From positions 1 to 38,634 of the forward strand of contig NZ_JARIDQ010000033.1 in assembly GCF_029256985.1 (NCBI RefSeq): DNA of 38,634 bases. The letters run 5' to 3'. Positions within the stretch are counted from its first letter, which is position 1. Every line of letters starts with the position of its first letter. Source of the stretch: Otariodibacter sp. Lineage in GTDB: Bacteria > Pseudomonadota > Gammaproteobacteria > Enterobacterales > Pasteurellaceae. A program made the translations under genes and the position numbers. The notes under the pieces were generated by a model. That model saw only the letters and a program-made list of their open reading frames with translations. It ran no database searches and was not told the DNA's origin. Below are positions 28,017-38,634 of this stretch, piece by piece.

Positions 28017-29669
28017 ATGAAAAATCAATATCTTTCTTGGAAAACATTCGCTTGTATTACAACGTTTTTGGTTTTACTACCATTATTAGCAGTTATCTAT
28101 CAGGCATTTGATAGCGATATAAACAATCTCATCCACTTTTGGAATACAACATTAAGTAATTATGCTATTCATTCAAGTTTATTAGTTATAGGAACTGTTT
28201 CGTTAGCTCTATTATTTGCATTACCGTCTGCTTGGATAGTAGCAAATTATCAATTTTGGGGACAGAAAACATTGCAATGGTTGTTGTGTCTTCCTTTAGC
28301 TATGCCAGCTTATCTCATTGCTTACCTATATACTGATTTACTTGATTATTCAGGTTCATTACAAAAACTATTACGCTCAATATTTGGTTGGGAAATGCCT
28401 CAAGACTATTGGTTCCCTCAAATCAGAACCTTATATGGTGCATGCTTTGTCTTAGCTCTTGTTTTATACCCTTATATTTTTTTACTTACCCGAGTAGCTC
28501 TTTTAGAACAATCAGAAAATTTAATTCAAAGTGCAAAACTACTAGGAGCAAGTCCTATACAAATTTTTCGGCGTATTACATTCCCTCTGATCCGTCCTGC
28601 AATTGCGGTAGGTATAGCTCTTGTTGCTATGGAAACATTAGGAGATTTTGGTACAGTTTCTTACTTTGCTGTTACAACATTAACAACAGCAATTTACGAC
28701 TCTTGGTTAGGCTTTCAAGATCTTGGTACCGCTAGTCGTATTTCTATTTTTATGCTGTTGATTATTCTATTCTTTATTATACTTGAACAATATAGTAGAC
28801 ATAAACAAAAGCATTACCAACGTGGATATGAAAAAAAGAAGTCATTTCAAAAACTTACGGGTTGGAAACTGGTAGTAGTATACCTTTGGTGTGGTGGATT
28901 ACTTTCTCTAGCATTTTTTATTCCTTTTGGCCAACTATTATACTGGTCTTATGATTATTTTGAACAATCTTGGAATTTAGATTTTATGGAGTTTGCAATA
29001 AATAGCCTGAAAGTCTCGATTACAGCTTCAATACTTACAGTTAGCTTAGCGTTAATACTACAATTTACTCATAGGTTATCTCGGAATAGTAAAATTTGGT
29101 CATCTATCACAAAATCATTCTTACAATTTTCATCATTAGGCTATGCTATTCCAGGAACAGTACTCGCAATTGGATTACTTTCACCGTTATCATTCGCTGA
29201 TCATAGCTTACATTCAATATTAAAATATTTTGAATTACCGACTGTAGGACTAGTTTTTTCAGGATCAATATTTGCTTTAATCTTAGCCTATACTATTCGA
29301 TTTTTAGCTATGGCTATTGGTAGCCTAGAAAGTTCATTTAGCCGAATTTCTCCCGCATTAGATATGGCTAGTCAAACGATGGGAAAAAATGGATTTTTCA
29401 TGTTTAGAAAAATCCATTTTCCACTGATATCTAAAGGCATTATTACTGCTGGATTAATGGTATTTATTGAAAGTATGAAAGAATTAAATGCGTCATTATT
29501 ATTACGTCCATTTAATTTTGATACGCTTGCTACTCATGTATTTACCTTTACATCCGATGAACAACTAGAACGAGCGGCTCTTCCTGCTATAGTTTTAGTC
29601 TTAGTAGGCCTTATACCAGTTATTTGGCTTACACGCTCATTAATTTCCCAATCTGAAAAAGAACGTTAA
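28017..29669 (+). CDS. fbpB: Ferric iron ABC transporter, permease FbpB
   Basis: A 550-residue inner-membrane permease made of two fused permease domains, each with about six helices. Each half has the cytoplasmic EAA-loop that docks on the ATPase: AKLLGASPIQIFRRITFPLIRPA in the first and ASQTMGKNGFFMFRKIHFPLISKG in the second. This two-domain form is usual for FbpB/HitB. The start at 28017 lacks a clear ribosome binding site, so translation may be weak compared with fbpA. The fbpC ATG follows after 4 bases. Confidence 0.93.
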   Translation: MKNQYLSWKTFACITTFLVLLPLLAVIYQAFDSDINNLIHFWNTTLSNYAIHSSLLVIGTVSLALLFALPSAWIVANYQFWGQKTLQWLLCLPLAMPAYLIAYLYTDLLDYSGSLQKLLRSIFGWEMPQDYWFPQIRTLYGACFVLALVLYPYIFLLTRVALLEQSENLIQSAKLLGASPIQIFRRITFPLIRPAIAVGIALVAMETLGDFGTVSYFAVTTLTTAIYDSWLGFQDLGTASRISIFMLLIILFFIILEQYSRHKQKHYQRGYEKKKSFQKLTGWKLVVVYLWCGGLLSLAFFIPFGQLLYWSYDYFEQSWNLDFMEFAINSLKVSITASILTVSLALILQFTHRLSRNSKIWSSITKSFLQFSSLGYAIPGTVLAIGLLSPLSFADHSLHSILKYFELPTVGLVFSGSIFALILAYTIRFLAMAIGSLESSFSRISPALDMASQTMGKNGFFMFRKIHFPLISKGIITAGLMVFIESMKELNASLLLRPFNFDTLATHVFTFTSDEQLERAALPAIVLVLVGLIPVIWLTRSLISQSEKER

Positions 29670-29673
29670 TAAT

Positions 29674-30687
29674 ATGAAAGTACTCGAAATTGAAAAATTA
29701 AGCTATCAGTTTGATAAAACCATCGTCTTACAATCTCTTAATTTAGAAGTTGGTGATAATGAAATTGTATGCTTACTAGGCGCAAGTGGCTGTGGAAAAA
29801 CAACTTTGCTCAAGGCTATTGCAGGTTTATTACCAGTTACGCAAGGTAAAATTGAATTATCAGGGCAAGATCTACGAGTTAAAGCTGTAGAAGATAGAAA
29901 AATAGGCTTAATCTTCCAAGATTATGCTCTTTTCCCTCATTTAACTGTTCGGGACAATATTCAGTTTGGCTTATCGAATTTATCTAAATTAGAGAAGCAA
30001 ACGATTACAAAGCAAATGCTGGCAGTAGTCCAATTACAAGGATTCGAACAACGATATCCTCATGAATTATCGGGCGGACAACAACAACGAGTTGCTATTG
30101 CAAGAGCATTGGCGTGTAATCCACAATTACTCTTACTTGACGAGCCTTTTTCGAATATTGATAGCCAAACTCGCTATGAAATGATTCAAGAAATTAAAAC
30201 TATCTTAAAAAACCAACATGTACCAGCAATTTTTGTTACGCATAGCAAAGAAGAAGCTTTTGCTTTTGCCGATAAAATTGCAGTGATGGATCAAGGAAAA
30301 ATTATTCAATTTGGCACACCAATGGAATTATATTATTCTCCTATCAACCGTTTTGTTGCTGATTTTCTTGGGGGAGCAAATTATATTACATGTAGCATTG
30401 ATGGAAATCAATATATTCAAAGTGTGATTGGTAACTATCAGTATCCTGAAATACAGTATCCAAAAGGGCATTATCAATGGTTATTACGACCTGAACAAAT
30501 AGAATTAAATGAAGATAACTCCAATGGGCAAGCAGTTATTATCGATAAATTATTCTTAGGGCAGTTTTTTCGCTATAAAATTGCAATAAATGATGTGGAA
30601 CTGACCGCTTACCAAACAATTAATTACCCAGTTGGTACTAAAGTAGCTGTAAACTTTAATATTAATCGACCAGTATTATTTGTATAA
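29674..30687 (+). CDS. fbpC: Ferric iron ABC transporter, ATP-binding protein FbpC
   Basis: A 337-residue ATPase that drives Fe3+ import through FbpB. Walker A is GASGCGKTT (36-44), the Q-loop IFQDYALFPHL (80-90), the signature LSGGQQQR (132-139), Walker B LLLLDEPFS (152-160) and the switch histidine in VTHSKEEA (His190). The C-terminal 100 residues form an OB-like regulatory domain (LLRPEQIEL), as in FbpC/CysA-type ATPases. A partial uptake signal (8 of 10) at 30603-30612 falls in this tail. Confidence 0.95.
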   Translation: MKVLEIEKLSYQFDKTIVLQSLNLEVGDNEIVCLLGASGCGKTTLLKAIAGLLPVTQGKIELSGQDLRVKAVEDRKIGLIFQDYALFPHLTVRDNIQFGLSNLSKLEKQTITKQMLAVVQLQGFEQRYPHELSGGQQQRVAIARALACNPQLLLLDEPFSNIDSQTRYEMIQEIKTILKNQHVPAIFVTHSKEEAFAFADKIAVMDQGKIIQFGTPMELYYSPINRFVADFLGGANYITCSIDGNQYIQSVIGNYQYPEIQYPKGHYQWLLRPEQIELNEDNSNGQAVIIDKLFLGQFFRYKIAINDVELTAYQTINYPVGTKVAVNFNINRPVLFV

Positions 30688-30698
30688 TAAATATAAAT

Positions 30699-30740
30699 AA
30701 AAAGTTGCTAAAGACTTACTATCAATAGCAACTTTTATTC
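30699..30740. terminator. Terminator between fbpC and gyrA
   Basis: TAAAAGTTGCTA (30699-30710) pairs perfectly with TAGCAACTTTTA (30726-30737) around a 15-base loop. The convergent genes fbpC and gyrA can both use it. Confidence 0.8.
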
Positions 30741-30762
30741 AATAACTTACTTAATATAAAAG

Positions 30763-33423
30763 TTATTCTTCTTCGTTATGCATATCTTCTGATTCTTCAT
30801 CATCAATATCACAGATTCGTTCTAAACTTACTACACTTTCATCTTCTGCAGTTCGAATAATTCTCACACCTTGGGTATTTCTACCAACAAGACTTACTTC
30901 ATTTACACGAGTACGAACTAAAGTTCCTGCATCGGTGATCAACATAATTTGGTCAGTTTCTTCTACTTGTACCGCAGCGACAACCTTACCATTACGTTCA
31001 TTTACTTTAATGGATACCACACCTTTAGTGTTACGAGATTTAGTTGGATATTCAGTCAGTAAAGTACGTTTTCCATAACCGTTTTGAGTTACAGTTAAAA
31101 TATCACCTTCATTGTGCGGAATAACAAGAGAAACCACTTTATCAGTATTTAGATCCATATTTGAATCAGTATTTTCATCTTCTCCAGTTGATTCAATCTC
31201 TGCTTCATCAACCTCTTCTAATACATTGGTTAGGGCTAATTTCATACCACGGACACCTGTGGCAATGCGTCCCATTCCACGTACACCGTTTTCATTGAAA
31301 CGCACTACACGACCTTGTGCTGAGAATAACATGATCTCACATTCACCATTGGTAATATCAACACCAATTAGTTCATCCCCTTCGTGAAGTTTTAATGCGA
31401 TCAGACCGCTTGATCGAATATTACTAAATGCATCTAACGACACTTTCTTAACGACACCACTCGCTGTTGCCATAAAGATAAATTTATCTGAGCTAAATTC
31501 ACCTTTAGGAATTGGAAGAATAGCGGTAATACGCTCATCCTCTTCTTTAACTAATGGAAGAATATTAACAATTGGTGTGCCTCTTGCTCCACGACTTGCT
31601 TGTGGTAATTGGAATACTTTTAATTGATATAAACGCCCACGGCTAGAGAAACAAAGAATCGTATCATGAGTATTTGCAACTAAAAGACGTTCGATAAAAT
31701 CATCTTCTTTCATTTTTGTTGCAGATTTACCTTTACCGCCACGACGTTGTGCTTCATAGTCTGAAAGTGGTTGATATTTGACATAACCAGCATGAGATAA
31801 TGTAACAACAACATCTTCTTGAGCAATAAGATCTTCTAAATTAATATCACCCGATGCGGCTGTAATTTCTGTACGACGCTCATCGCCAAATTCATTTTTA
31901 ACTTTTTCTAGCTCTTCACGAATCACTTCCATTAATCGTTCAGGGTTATTAAGAATATGAAGTAATTCACCGATAGTATCGAGAAGAGCCTTATATTCAT
32001 CAAGAATTTTTTCATGCTCTAAGCCTGTTAAGCGATGTAAACGTAGTTCTAGAATCGCTTTCGCTTGAGCTTCTGATAAATAGTATTGTCCATCACGTAC
32101 GCCAAACTCAGCTTCAAGTTCATCTGGTCTTGCAGCATCAACGCCTGCAGCTTCTAACATTGCCGCAACATTACCCAAACTCCACGGACGAGCAAGTAAA
32201 CCTTCTCTTGCTTCATCGGCTGTTTTAGATTGACGGATTAATTCAATGACAGGATCAATATTGGCTAATGCAATGGCTAACCCTTCTAAAATATGGGCTC
32301 TATCACGAGCTTTGCGTAATTCAAAAATCGTACGACGAGTAACAACTTCACGACGGTGTAATACAAAAGCTTCAATAATTTGTTTTAGATTTAAAACCTT
32401 TGGTTGACCGTGGTCTAATGCCACCATGTTAATACCAAACGTCACTTGCATTTGAGTAAGGGCATATAGGTTATTTAAAACCACTTCCCCTACTGCATCA
32501 CGTTTGATTTCAATAACAATACGCAATCCTTCTTTATCAGATTCATCACGTAATTCGCTGATTCCTTCAACTTTTTTATCTTTAACTAACTCGGCAATTT
32601 TCTCGATTAGTTTAGCTTTATTCACTTGATATGGAATTTCAGTCACAATAATGTGTTCACGGCCTTTAGCAGTCGTTTCTACACTTGCTTTTGCTCTCAC
32701 GTATATTTTGCCACGTCCGGTACGATATGCTTCTTCAATTCCTTTACGGCCATTAATAATTGCAGCCGTTGGAAAATCAGGACCTGGAATATGTTGCATC
32801 AACTCTTCCAAAGTAATCTGATCATTTTCAATGTAGGCTAAACAACCATTCAATACTTCATTTAAGTTATGAGGAGGAATGTTTGTAGCCATACCAACTG
32901 CAATCCCAGATGAACCATTTACCAATAACGCTGGAATTTTTGTTGGCAATACATCAGGAATCATCTCTTTGCCATCATAGTTAGGCGAGAAATCAACTGT
33001 TTCTTTATCTAAATCAGTCAATAATTCTTGTGTGATTTTTTGCATACGCACTTCGGTATAACGCATTGCGGCAGGCGCATCACCATCAATTGAACCAAAG
33101 TTACCTTGCCCATCAACTAACATATAACGTAATGAGAATGGTTGTGCCATACGCACAATAGTATCGTAAACTGCAGAATCACCATGAGGGTGGTATTTAC
33201 CGATAACATCACCGACAACACGGGCTGATTTTACATAAGGTTTACTGGCGGTATTACCACTCTGATCCATAGAGAATAGAACTCGACGGTGAACGGGCTT
33301 TAATCCATCACGAACATCTGGCAATGCACGCCCCACAATTACTGACATTGCATAATCGAGATAGGATGTTTTTAGTTCTTCTTCAATACTGATGGGGGTA
33401 ATATCTTTGGCTAATTCGCTCAT
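30763..33423 (-). CDS. gyrA: DNA gyrase subunit A
   Basis: An 886-residue type II topoisomerase subunit that breaks and rejoins DNA during negative supercoiling. The catalytic tyrosine is Tyr122 in [10 protein letters not shown]. The quinolone-resistance region [11 protein letters not shown] keeps Ser83 and Asp87, the drug-susceptible state. The DNA-wrapping C-terminal beta-pinwheel contains the GyrA-box QRRGGKG and ends in an acidic tail rich in Glu and Asp. An uptake signal with one mismatch lies inside the gene at 31404-31413. AGGA lies 7 bases before the ATG. Confidence 0.98.
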   Translation of the reverse strand: MSELAKDITPISIEEELKTSYLDYAMSVIVGRALPDVRDGLKPVHRRVLFSMDQSGNTASKPYVKSARVVGDVIGKYHPHGDSAVYDTIVRMAQPFSLRYMLVDGQGNFGSIDGDAPAAMRYTEVRMQKITQELLTDLDKETVDFSPNYDGKEMIPDVLPTKIPALLVNGSSGIAVGMATNIPPHNLNEVLNGCLAYIENDQITLEELMQHIPGPDFPTAAIINGRKGIEEAYRTGRGKIYVRAKASVETTAKGREHIIVTEIPYQVNKAKLIEKIAELVKDKKVEGISELRDESDKEGLRIVIEIKRDAVGEVVLNNLYALTQMQVTFGINMVALDHGQPKVLNLKQIIEAFVLHRREVVTRRTIFELRKARDRAHILEGLAIALANIDPVIELIRQSKTADEAREGLLARPWSLGNVAAMLEAAGVDAARPDELEAEFGVRDGQYYLSEAQAKAILELRLHRLTGLEHEKILDEYKALLDTIGELLHILNNPERLMEVIREELEKVKNEFGDERRTEITAASGDINLEDLIAQEDVVVTLSHAGYVKYQPLSDYEAQRRGGKGKSATKMKEDDFIERLLVANTHDTILCFSSRGRLYQLKVFQLPQASRGARGTPIVNILPLVKEEDERITAILPIPKGEFSSDKFIFMATASGVVKKVSLDAFSNIRSSGLIALKLHEGDELIGVDITNGECEIMLFSAQGRVVRFNENGVRGMGRIATGVRGMKLALTNVLEEVDEAEIESTGEDENTDSNMDLNTDKVVSLVIPHNEGDILTVTQNGYGKRTLLTEYPTKSRNTKGVVSIKVNERNGKVVAAVQVEETDQIMLITDAGTLVRTRVNEVSLVGRNTQGVRIIRTAEDESVVSLERICDIDDEESEDMHNEEE

Positions 33424-33452
33424 TGAAATTTCCTAATCATGTTACAAAATAT

Positions 33453-33470
33453 GTCCTGATAAATTAGGAC
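33453..33470 (-). promoter_or_regulatory. Hairpin in the gyrA leader with SD-complementary arm
   Basis: GTCCT and AGGAC pair around an 8-base loop. The 5' part of the structure also contains TCCTAAT (minus strand 33469-33463), which is perfectly complementary to ATTAGGA over the gyrA ribosome binding site (33437-33431). The two pairings exclude each other. Confidence 0.35.
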
Positions 33471-33484
33471 GAAAATTGCTTTAT

Positions 33485-33493
33485 AGTATAGCA
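33485..33493 (-). promoter_or_regulatory. Extended -10 promoter of gyrA
   Basis: On the minus strand TGCTATACT: an extended -10 TG, one base, then TATACT at 33490-33485. No good -35 box stands 17 bases upstream, which is usual for extended -10 promoters. Confidence 0.5.
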
Positions 33494-33614
33494 TAAAAGG
33501 TGTTATTCGGGGGAATGTATCCCTATTTATTTACTAAATATAGGCTTTAAAATGTAATAAATTCAGTTAGAATCTGTCTAATATAAAAATCATGTTTTCT
33601 GGGGGAATAAAAAT

Positions 33615-34007
33615 ATGAAAGAGATAAATGAATTAACCGATGCACAAGTTGAAATTTGTATAAATAGCGGAACAGAAAGACCCTTTACAGGTAAGTTTTT
33701 GAATGAAGAAAGAATTGGGACATATCGTTGCGTTCGTTGTCATAATCCGCTTTTTCGCTCAGATACTAAATTTGATGCAGGATGTGGCTGGCCAAGTTTT
33801 TATGAAACAATTTCAAAGGATTCATTACGCTATTTAGATGATTACAGCTTAGGCCATCATCGTACTGAAATTCGTTGTGGTCATTGTGATGCACATATGG
33901 GGCATGTTTTTCCTGATGGTCCACCACCAACAGGCCTACGTTTCTGTTTGAACTCTGTTGCCTTAAATTTTAAATGGGATGAAACTGGTGAGGAAATTGA
34001 TGGATAA
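33615..34007 (+). CDS. msrB: Peptide methionine-(R)-S-oxide reductase MsrB
   Basis: A 130-residue cytoplasmic repair enzyme that reduces methionine-R-sulfoxide in proteins with thioredoxin. The catalytic cysteine is Cys111 in GLRFCLNSVAL, the likely resolving cysteine is Cys57 in DAGCGWPSF, and the structural zinc is held by CVRC (39, 42) and CGHC (88, 91). It is the free-standing MsrB form, not fused to MsrA as in many Pasteurellaceae. A GGGGGA ribosome binding site precedes the ATG. It appears monocistronic. Confidence 0.96.
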   Translation: MKEINELTDAQVEICINSGTERPFTGKFLNEERIGTYRCVRCHNPLFRSDTKFDAGCGWPSFYETISKDSLRYLDDYSLGHHRTEIRCGHCDAHMGHVFPDGPPPTGLRFCLNSVALNFKWDETGEEIDG

Positions 34008-34078
34008 AATAGTAAAAAATTGATATATCAGGATTATATTTTTAAATATTTCAACAATTTTTTATTGTTTAATTTTGA

Positions 34079-34113
34079 GGCATATAAAGAAATAATCTAC
34101 ACATTTATATGCC
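34079..34113 (+). terminator. Probable terminator of msrB
   Basis: A 10-bp perfect stem GGCATATAAA/TTTATATGCC with a 15-base loop, followed by TATTTTATC. It is 72 bases past the msrB stop. The loop is large and the stem AT-rich, so the strength is uncertain. Confidence 0.5.
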
Positions 34114-34203
34114 TATTTTATCTCATTTTTAGAGTTAATTAAGATTTTGGATATTTTAAGCTTCTTATTCAATCCAATAGTAGATATTTGTTTTTTTATT
34201 CAT

Positions 34204-34251
34204 AAAAAAATACCTGTTGATTGAAAAAGATTATTTCAAAAACAGGTATTT
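34204..34251 (-). terminator. Terminator of serS
   Basis: The outer stem AAATACCTGTT/AACAGGTATTT (11 bp) is extended by an inner TTGAAA/TTTCAA stem. On the minus strand it runs into seven T residues, 66 bases after the serS stop. Confidence 0.85.
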
Positions 34252-34316
34252 ATATAAACTTTGGTATAAATCTATTCTTTATACCTTTCCTTATACTGAT
34301 CTTAAAATCAAATTAA

Positions 34317-35624
<1,308 letters not shown>

Positions 35625-35675
35625 TTATTCCTAATTTTCTAATAATTAAATAATGACAAAATATGTAACCAATCT

Positions 35676-35685
35676 AACCGCTTGT
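35676..35685 (-). repeat. DNA uptake signal, one mismatch
   Basis: ACAAGCGGTT on the minus strand, in the short gap between serS and smpB. Confidence 0.6.
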
Positions 35686-35704
35686 AATCACTTATAATTA
35701 AGCT

Positions 35705-36181
35705 TTAGCGGTTAGCGTGTTTCATAATACGCTGTTTAGCAACTTGCCATTCACGATCTTTAATATCTTCACGTTTATCGTGTAATTTTTTCCCTTTGGC
35801 TAAACCAATCTTCACTTTTGCCCACGCATTTTTCCAATACATCGAAAGAGCAACCACAGTAAAACCATCACGATTCGTTTTACCAAATAGGGAATCTAAT
35901 TCACGTTTATTTAATAATAATTTACGGGTACGAGTTGGATCTGCAACAATATGAGTTGATGCAACATTTAATGGTGTAATCATTGCACCAAATAGATAGG
36001 CTTCACCATCACGAAAAATGACATAGCTATCTCCAATATTCGCTTTACCTGCTCTCAAAGCTTTAACTTCCCAACCTTGTAATTCTAATCCTGCTTCAAT
36101 TTCATCTTCAATAAAATATTCGTGTCTTGCACGTTTATTTAATGCGATAGTGTTGGAAGCCACTTTTGGTTTTTTGCTCAT
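35705..36181 (-). CDS. smpB: SsrA-binding protein SmpB
   Basis: A 158-residue tmRNA-binding protein needed for rescue of stalled ribosomes. The core OB-fold segments [23 protein letters not shown] and [13 protein letters not shown] are conserved. The C-terminal basic tail [17 protein letters not shown] is the part that enters the mRNA channel. No tmRNA gene is visible in the window. Confidence 0.97.
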   Translation of the reverse strand: MSKKPKVASNTIALNKRARHEYFIEDEIEAGLELQGWEVKALRAGKANIGDSYVIFRDGEAYLFGAMITPLNVASTHIVADPTRTRKLLLNKRELDSLFGKTNRDGFTVVALSMYWKNAWAKVKIGLAKGKKLHDKREDIKDREWQVAKQRIMKHANR

Positions 36182-36313
36182 AATACTGATTTGTTAATAA
36201 AAATTGGTGTGATTGTACCCTAAATAAGCATAGGTTTGAATGTGCAAGCGGTAAGATCCACTCAATATTTTGCAAAACAGATAAATATTCTCTTTACATG
36301 AGATGCATTTTTA

Positions 36314-37720
36314 TCAATCAAATTTATCTCCTAAAATAAATTGTAGAACTGAATCCATCCTCAAATGAGGAATGGGCTGATCAAAATCTATTTTTTGGGG
36401 TTCAAATTGATCAAATGCAAAATGGTTGTTTTCCCAGAATCTGCTGTCTGGTAATCGGCTTGGTACGCTACCTGGAAAAATAGTAACCACTTTTTTATCT
36501 GAAGAACGTACACCTCTAATTGCTTTAAATTGTTTATCTTGTTGAGTTACAATAACTGGTTCAGTTGCTCTTATTGATGAAATTGCTTGGTAAGCTGTTT
36601 CAATACCAGCAAATTCAGCATGCCGACCACCTTCTTGGACTAATTGTTTCATCAATCCTTCTAAATTGGGTAATTGATCCGTTGTAATATGATCAGCTTT
36701 AGTCGCAACAAAAAGTAATTTATCGATATTTGAAGAAAATAATCGGGTAAATAATGATCTATTCCCATAATGAAAATGTTTAAATAATTGTTGTAATCCA
36801 ATTTTCATCTCTAAAAAAGCCTGCTGGCTGTGATTAAGTGGCGTTAAGCAATCTGCCAGAATGACTTGACGATCAAATTGTGAAAAATAATCTTCATAAA
36901 ATGGTTTGACTATTTTATGTTGATAATGTGAATATCGTTTTTTTAGAGTATGGAAAATACTATTTTTCGGGCTATTTTCTAATTGTTCCCAATCAGATTC
37001 TGTTAAATCTAATAATGGGAAAAATTGATAAACAGGCGCCCCCCTTTCGCTACTTGGTAACACAAATCGTCCAGGTTGAATATATTGCATCCCAATAGCT
37101 TTACATTCCAGTAGGTAAGCGGTGAAATCCTCACTCAGTTTTGCTAATTGGTTTTCATCCGCTTTAGCTGATAAATCTAATTTTTTAATTTGTTCTAACC
37201 AATGTTGAGCAAGTTCCGCTCTTTTCCCGTAATGTACTAACTGTTGAGCTTGAGACCACTCTTTAAATGATTGAGAGAGTAGAGGAAGATCAAGTAACCA
37301 TTCCCCTGGATAATCAAAAATATCAAGGTATAAAGTACTCGTTTCTTTTATATAACGTAATAGGCTATCTTTTCTTTGGTATTTTATCGCCAACCTAATT
37401 TCACTAATGCCTGTTGTAGATGGCGACCATTCAGGCGGATCCATTTCAAATCCTTGGCGATTTCTATCATATTCAAAACGAGGAATGGTGAGATCGTGTT
37501 GCTCGACTCTTTTAACGGAAATAATTTGACCATTTTTAGCAGGGAAAAATAAATTCAAATGGGCATTATCATTGATATTCACGTGCAAAAGTTGATCTAC
37601 CAAACTGGTGATGAATGCCGTTTTGCCACTACGACTTAACCCTGTTACAGCAAGACGAAGGTGATGATCTAACCCCCTTTGTACAAATTTATGGAGCTGA
37701 TTTTGAATTTGATTAAACAT
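36314..37720 (-). CDS. ycjX: YcjX family predicted GTP/ATP-binding protein
   Basis: A 468-residue protein of the YcjX (DUF463) family. The P-loop is GLSRSGKT (27-34). Later nucleotide-binding features include LDIFDYPGEWLLDLP (a Walker B/switch region with DYPG) and LLFVATKADHIT, a TKxD-type base-specificity motif that points to GTP. In E. coli, ycjX lies with ycjF beside the phage-shock psp genes; neither is in this window, so the cellular role is not clear. It is divergent from the CYTH-domain gene with a 75-base gap. Confidence 0.88.
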   Translation of the reverse strand: MFNQIQNQLHKFVQRGLDHHLRLAVTGLSRSGKTAFITSLVDQLLHVNINDNAHLNLFFPAKNGQIISVKRVEQHDLTIPRFEYDRNRQGFEMDPPEWSPSTTGISEIRLAIKYQRKDSLLRYIKETSTLYLDIFDYPGEWLLDLPLLSQSFKEWSQAQQLVHYGKRAELAQHWLEQIKKLDLSAKADENQLAKLSEDFTAYLLECKAIGMQYIQPGRFVLPSSERGAPVYQFFPLLDLTESDWEQLENSPKNSIFHTLKKRYSHYQHKIVKPFYEDYFSQFDRQVILADCLTPLNHSQQAFLEMKIGLQQLFKHFHYGNRSLFTRLFSSNIDKLLFVATKADHITTDQLPNLEGLMKQLVQEGGRHAEFAGIETAYQAISSIRATEPVIVTQQDKQFKAIRGVRSSDKKVVTIFPGSVPSRLPDSRFWENNHFAFDQFEPQKIDFDQPIPHLRMDSVLQFILGDKFD

Positions 37721-37795
37721 TTTATATACTCATTACAGAAAAACTTTATAAAATATAGCAAAAGGTCATAGTAAATTCTAGGGAACGATAAGCAT

Positions 37796-38634
37796 ATGGA
37801 AAATGAAATTGAATTAAAAATAATGTTGAAACCAGAGAATATTTCAGTAATAGAAAAATGGATCGGGTCTCTCAAAGTTTTATCCCATGCTACCGATATG
37901 CTTGGCAATACCTATTATGATTCTACGGATTTCTATTTTGAAAAAAATCAAATGGGTTTGAGAATTCGACATAAAAATAGTACCTACGAATTAACCTTAA
38001 AAATGAAAGGTGAAATTGTCGGAGGGTTACATGTTCGACCTGAATATAATTTACCTTTACAAAAGAATATACCTGATTTTAAATTACTTGCATCTCACTT
38101 TGAACTTAACATTCCAAATTTAGATACATTACATGATAATTTGATACCTATTTTCAGTACTGATTTTACGCGTAAAACTTATCTTATATCTTTTGAACAT
38201 TCAAAAATTGAAATTGCTATCGATGAGGGCATGATTAAAAATAATAATGCTGAATCACCTATTTGTGAAATTGAATTTGAATTAAAAGAAGGCTCACTAA
38301 CAGATTTATTTGATCTATTAGCCATCATGCCGAAAGTCGATGGAATGTGGTTGAGTAGTCTAAGCAAAGCCCAAAGAGGTTATTGGGTGGGCAATCCTGA
38401 AAAAATTGCAAAAGAATTAGATAAACTGACCGCTTGTAAATTACAAGAGTTATCTGATCTACAAAAATATCAAATCACTCAAACAATGGCTGATTTTATT
38501 CGATTGACTAATGATAATCTTCTTATAGAAAAATATTATTCAGCAACAAGTTATCAGCACAGCGATATTAAAAATGTAAAAAATGAGATAGACAGTGCAG
38601 ACTATCTATCTCATCAAATTGTGTGGCTTAAAAA
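37796..38634 (+). CDS. CYTH-domain inorganic triphosphatase (YgiF-like), 3' truncated by window edge
   Basis: An open frame of about 280 codons runs off the right end. The protein starts MENEIELKIML and carries the CYTH signature ExExK (Glu4, Glu6, Lys8). Further domain marks are GNTYYDSTDFYF, GLRIRHKN, ELTLKMKG, EIAIDEG and ICEIEFELKEG, the charged strands of the triphosphate tunnel. The first 200 residues form the CYTH domain; the rest is a helical region that in YgiF continues as a CHAD-like domain beyond the window. E. coli YgiF hydrolyses inorganic tripolyphosphate. AGGGA lies upstream of the ATG. It contains a perfect uptake signal at 38428. Confidence 0.88.
   Translation, partial: MENEIELKIMLKPENISVIEKWIGSLKVLSHATDMLGNTYYDSTDFYFEKNQMGLRIRHKNSTYELTLKMKGEIVGGLHVRPEYNLPLQKNIPDFKLLASHFELNIPNLDTLHDNLIPIFSTDFTRKTYLISFEHSKIEIAIDEGMIKNNNAESPICEIEFELKEGSLTDLFDLLAIMPKVDGMWLSSLSKAQRGYWVGNPEKIAKELDKLTACKLQELSDLQKYQITQTMADFIRLTNDNLLIEKYYSATSYQHSDIKNVKNEIDSADYLSHQIVWLK
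38428..38437 (-). repeat. DNA uptake signal, perfect copy
   Basis: ACAAGCGGTC on the minus strand, inside the CYTH-domain gene, where the plus strand encodes Leu-Thr-Ala-Cys. The flank after the core reads AGTTT, as in other full-length copies. Confidence 0.8.

Larger units (their letters stand above)
34008..34316. other. 309-base gap between msrB and serS
   Basis: No gene is seen. It holds two hairpins, one suited to each convergent gene, and is otherwise AT-rich sequence without recognised sites. Confidence 0.7.

Noticed and set aside
34008..34316. Small RNA gene in the msrB-serS gap
   Set aside because: The structures there are explained as terminators of the two convergent genes, and no promoter pair was seen.
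37669..37908. 79-codon minus-strand open frame across the ycjX start
   Set aside because: It overlaps the start of ycjX in another frame and the CYTH-domain gene on the other strand, and has no recognisable features.

Overview
The window is ordinary bacterial chromosome with no phage, insertion sequence or CRISPR array seen. It fits a member of the Pasteurellaceae. The gene families are gammaproteobacterial and the DNA is AT-rich. The 10-base uptake signal ACAAGCGGTC (the Actinobacillus pleuropneumoniae / Mannheimia type, not the Haemophilus influenzae AAGTGCGGT type) recurs on both strands, with perfect copies at 18984, 23556, 23688 and 38428 and several one-mismatch copies. The ferric-binding protein FbpA keeps the Mannheimia haemolytica-type iron ligands at the same mature residue numbers. 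All family names below come from reading motifs; no database search was run.

Layout, left to right. 1-2413: the 3' half of mfd, a tRNA-Gly(GCC) and tRNA-Leu(UAA) pair with its own promoter, and thioredoxin trxA on the minus strand. 2528-7629: an NCS2 purine permease, the hflK-hflC membrane protease-regulator pair, and purA. 7707-11992: an aldehyde dehydrogenase divergent from a DcuC-family transporter across a 665-base AT-rich gap, then a UPF0173 metallo-beta-lactamase-fold hydrolase. 12214-16891: fabB, a TqsA-like AI-2E family membrane protein, and two tandem copies of a xi-class glutathione transferase (glutathionyl-hydroquinone reductase). 16943-19987: htpX and dinB on the minus strand and a LysO-type exporter on the plus strand; a LexA-like box lies in the dinB/lysO intergenic region. 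20031-26666: a tightly overlapped minus-strand operon rsxABCDGE (Rnf electron-transport complex) ending in the lipid A acyltransferase lpxM. 26897-30687: fbpABC ferric iron ABC transporter behind a near-consensus promoter with a Fur-like dyad. 30763-38634: gyrA, msrB, serS, smpB, ycjX and the 5' two-thirds of a CYTH-domain triphosphatase (ygiF-like).

Functional themes: redox and stress handling (trxA, two GSTs, msrB, htpX, hflKC, Rnf), iron uptake, lipid synthesis (fabB, lpxM) and DNA maintenance (mfd, dinB, gyrA). Convergent gene pairs mostly share a bidirectional hairpin terminator.

No wholly new multi-gene system is evident. The most unusual structures are a 132-bp in-frame tandem repeat in the C-terminal tail of rsxC with an uptake signal in each unit; the recent-looking tandem duplication of a GST gene together with its terminator; a terminator-like hairpin between the tRNA promoter and the first tRNA; and lpxM translationally coupled to the end of the Rnf operon.
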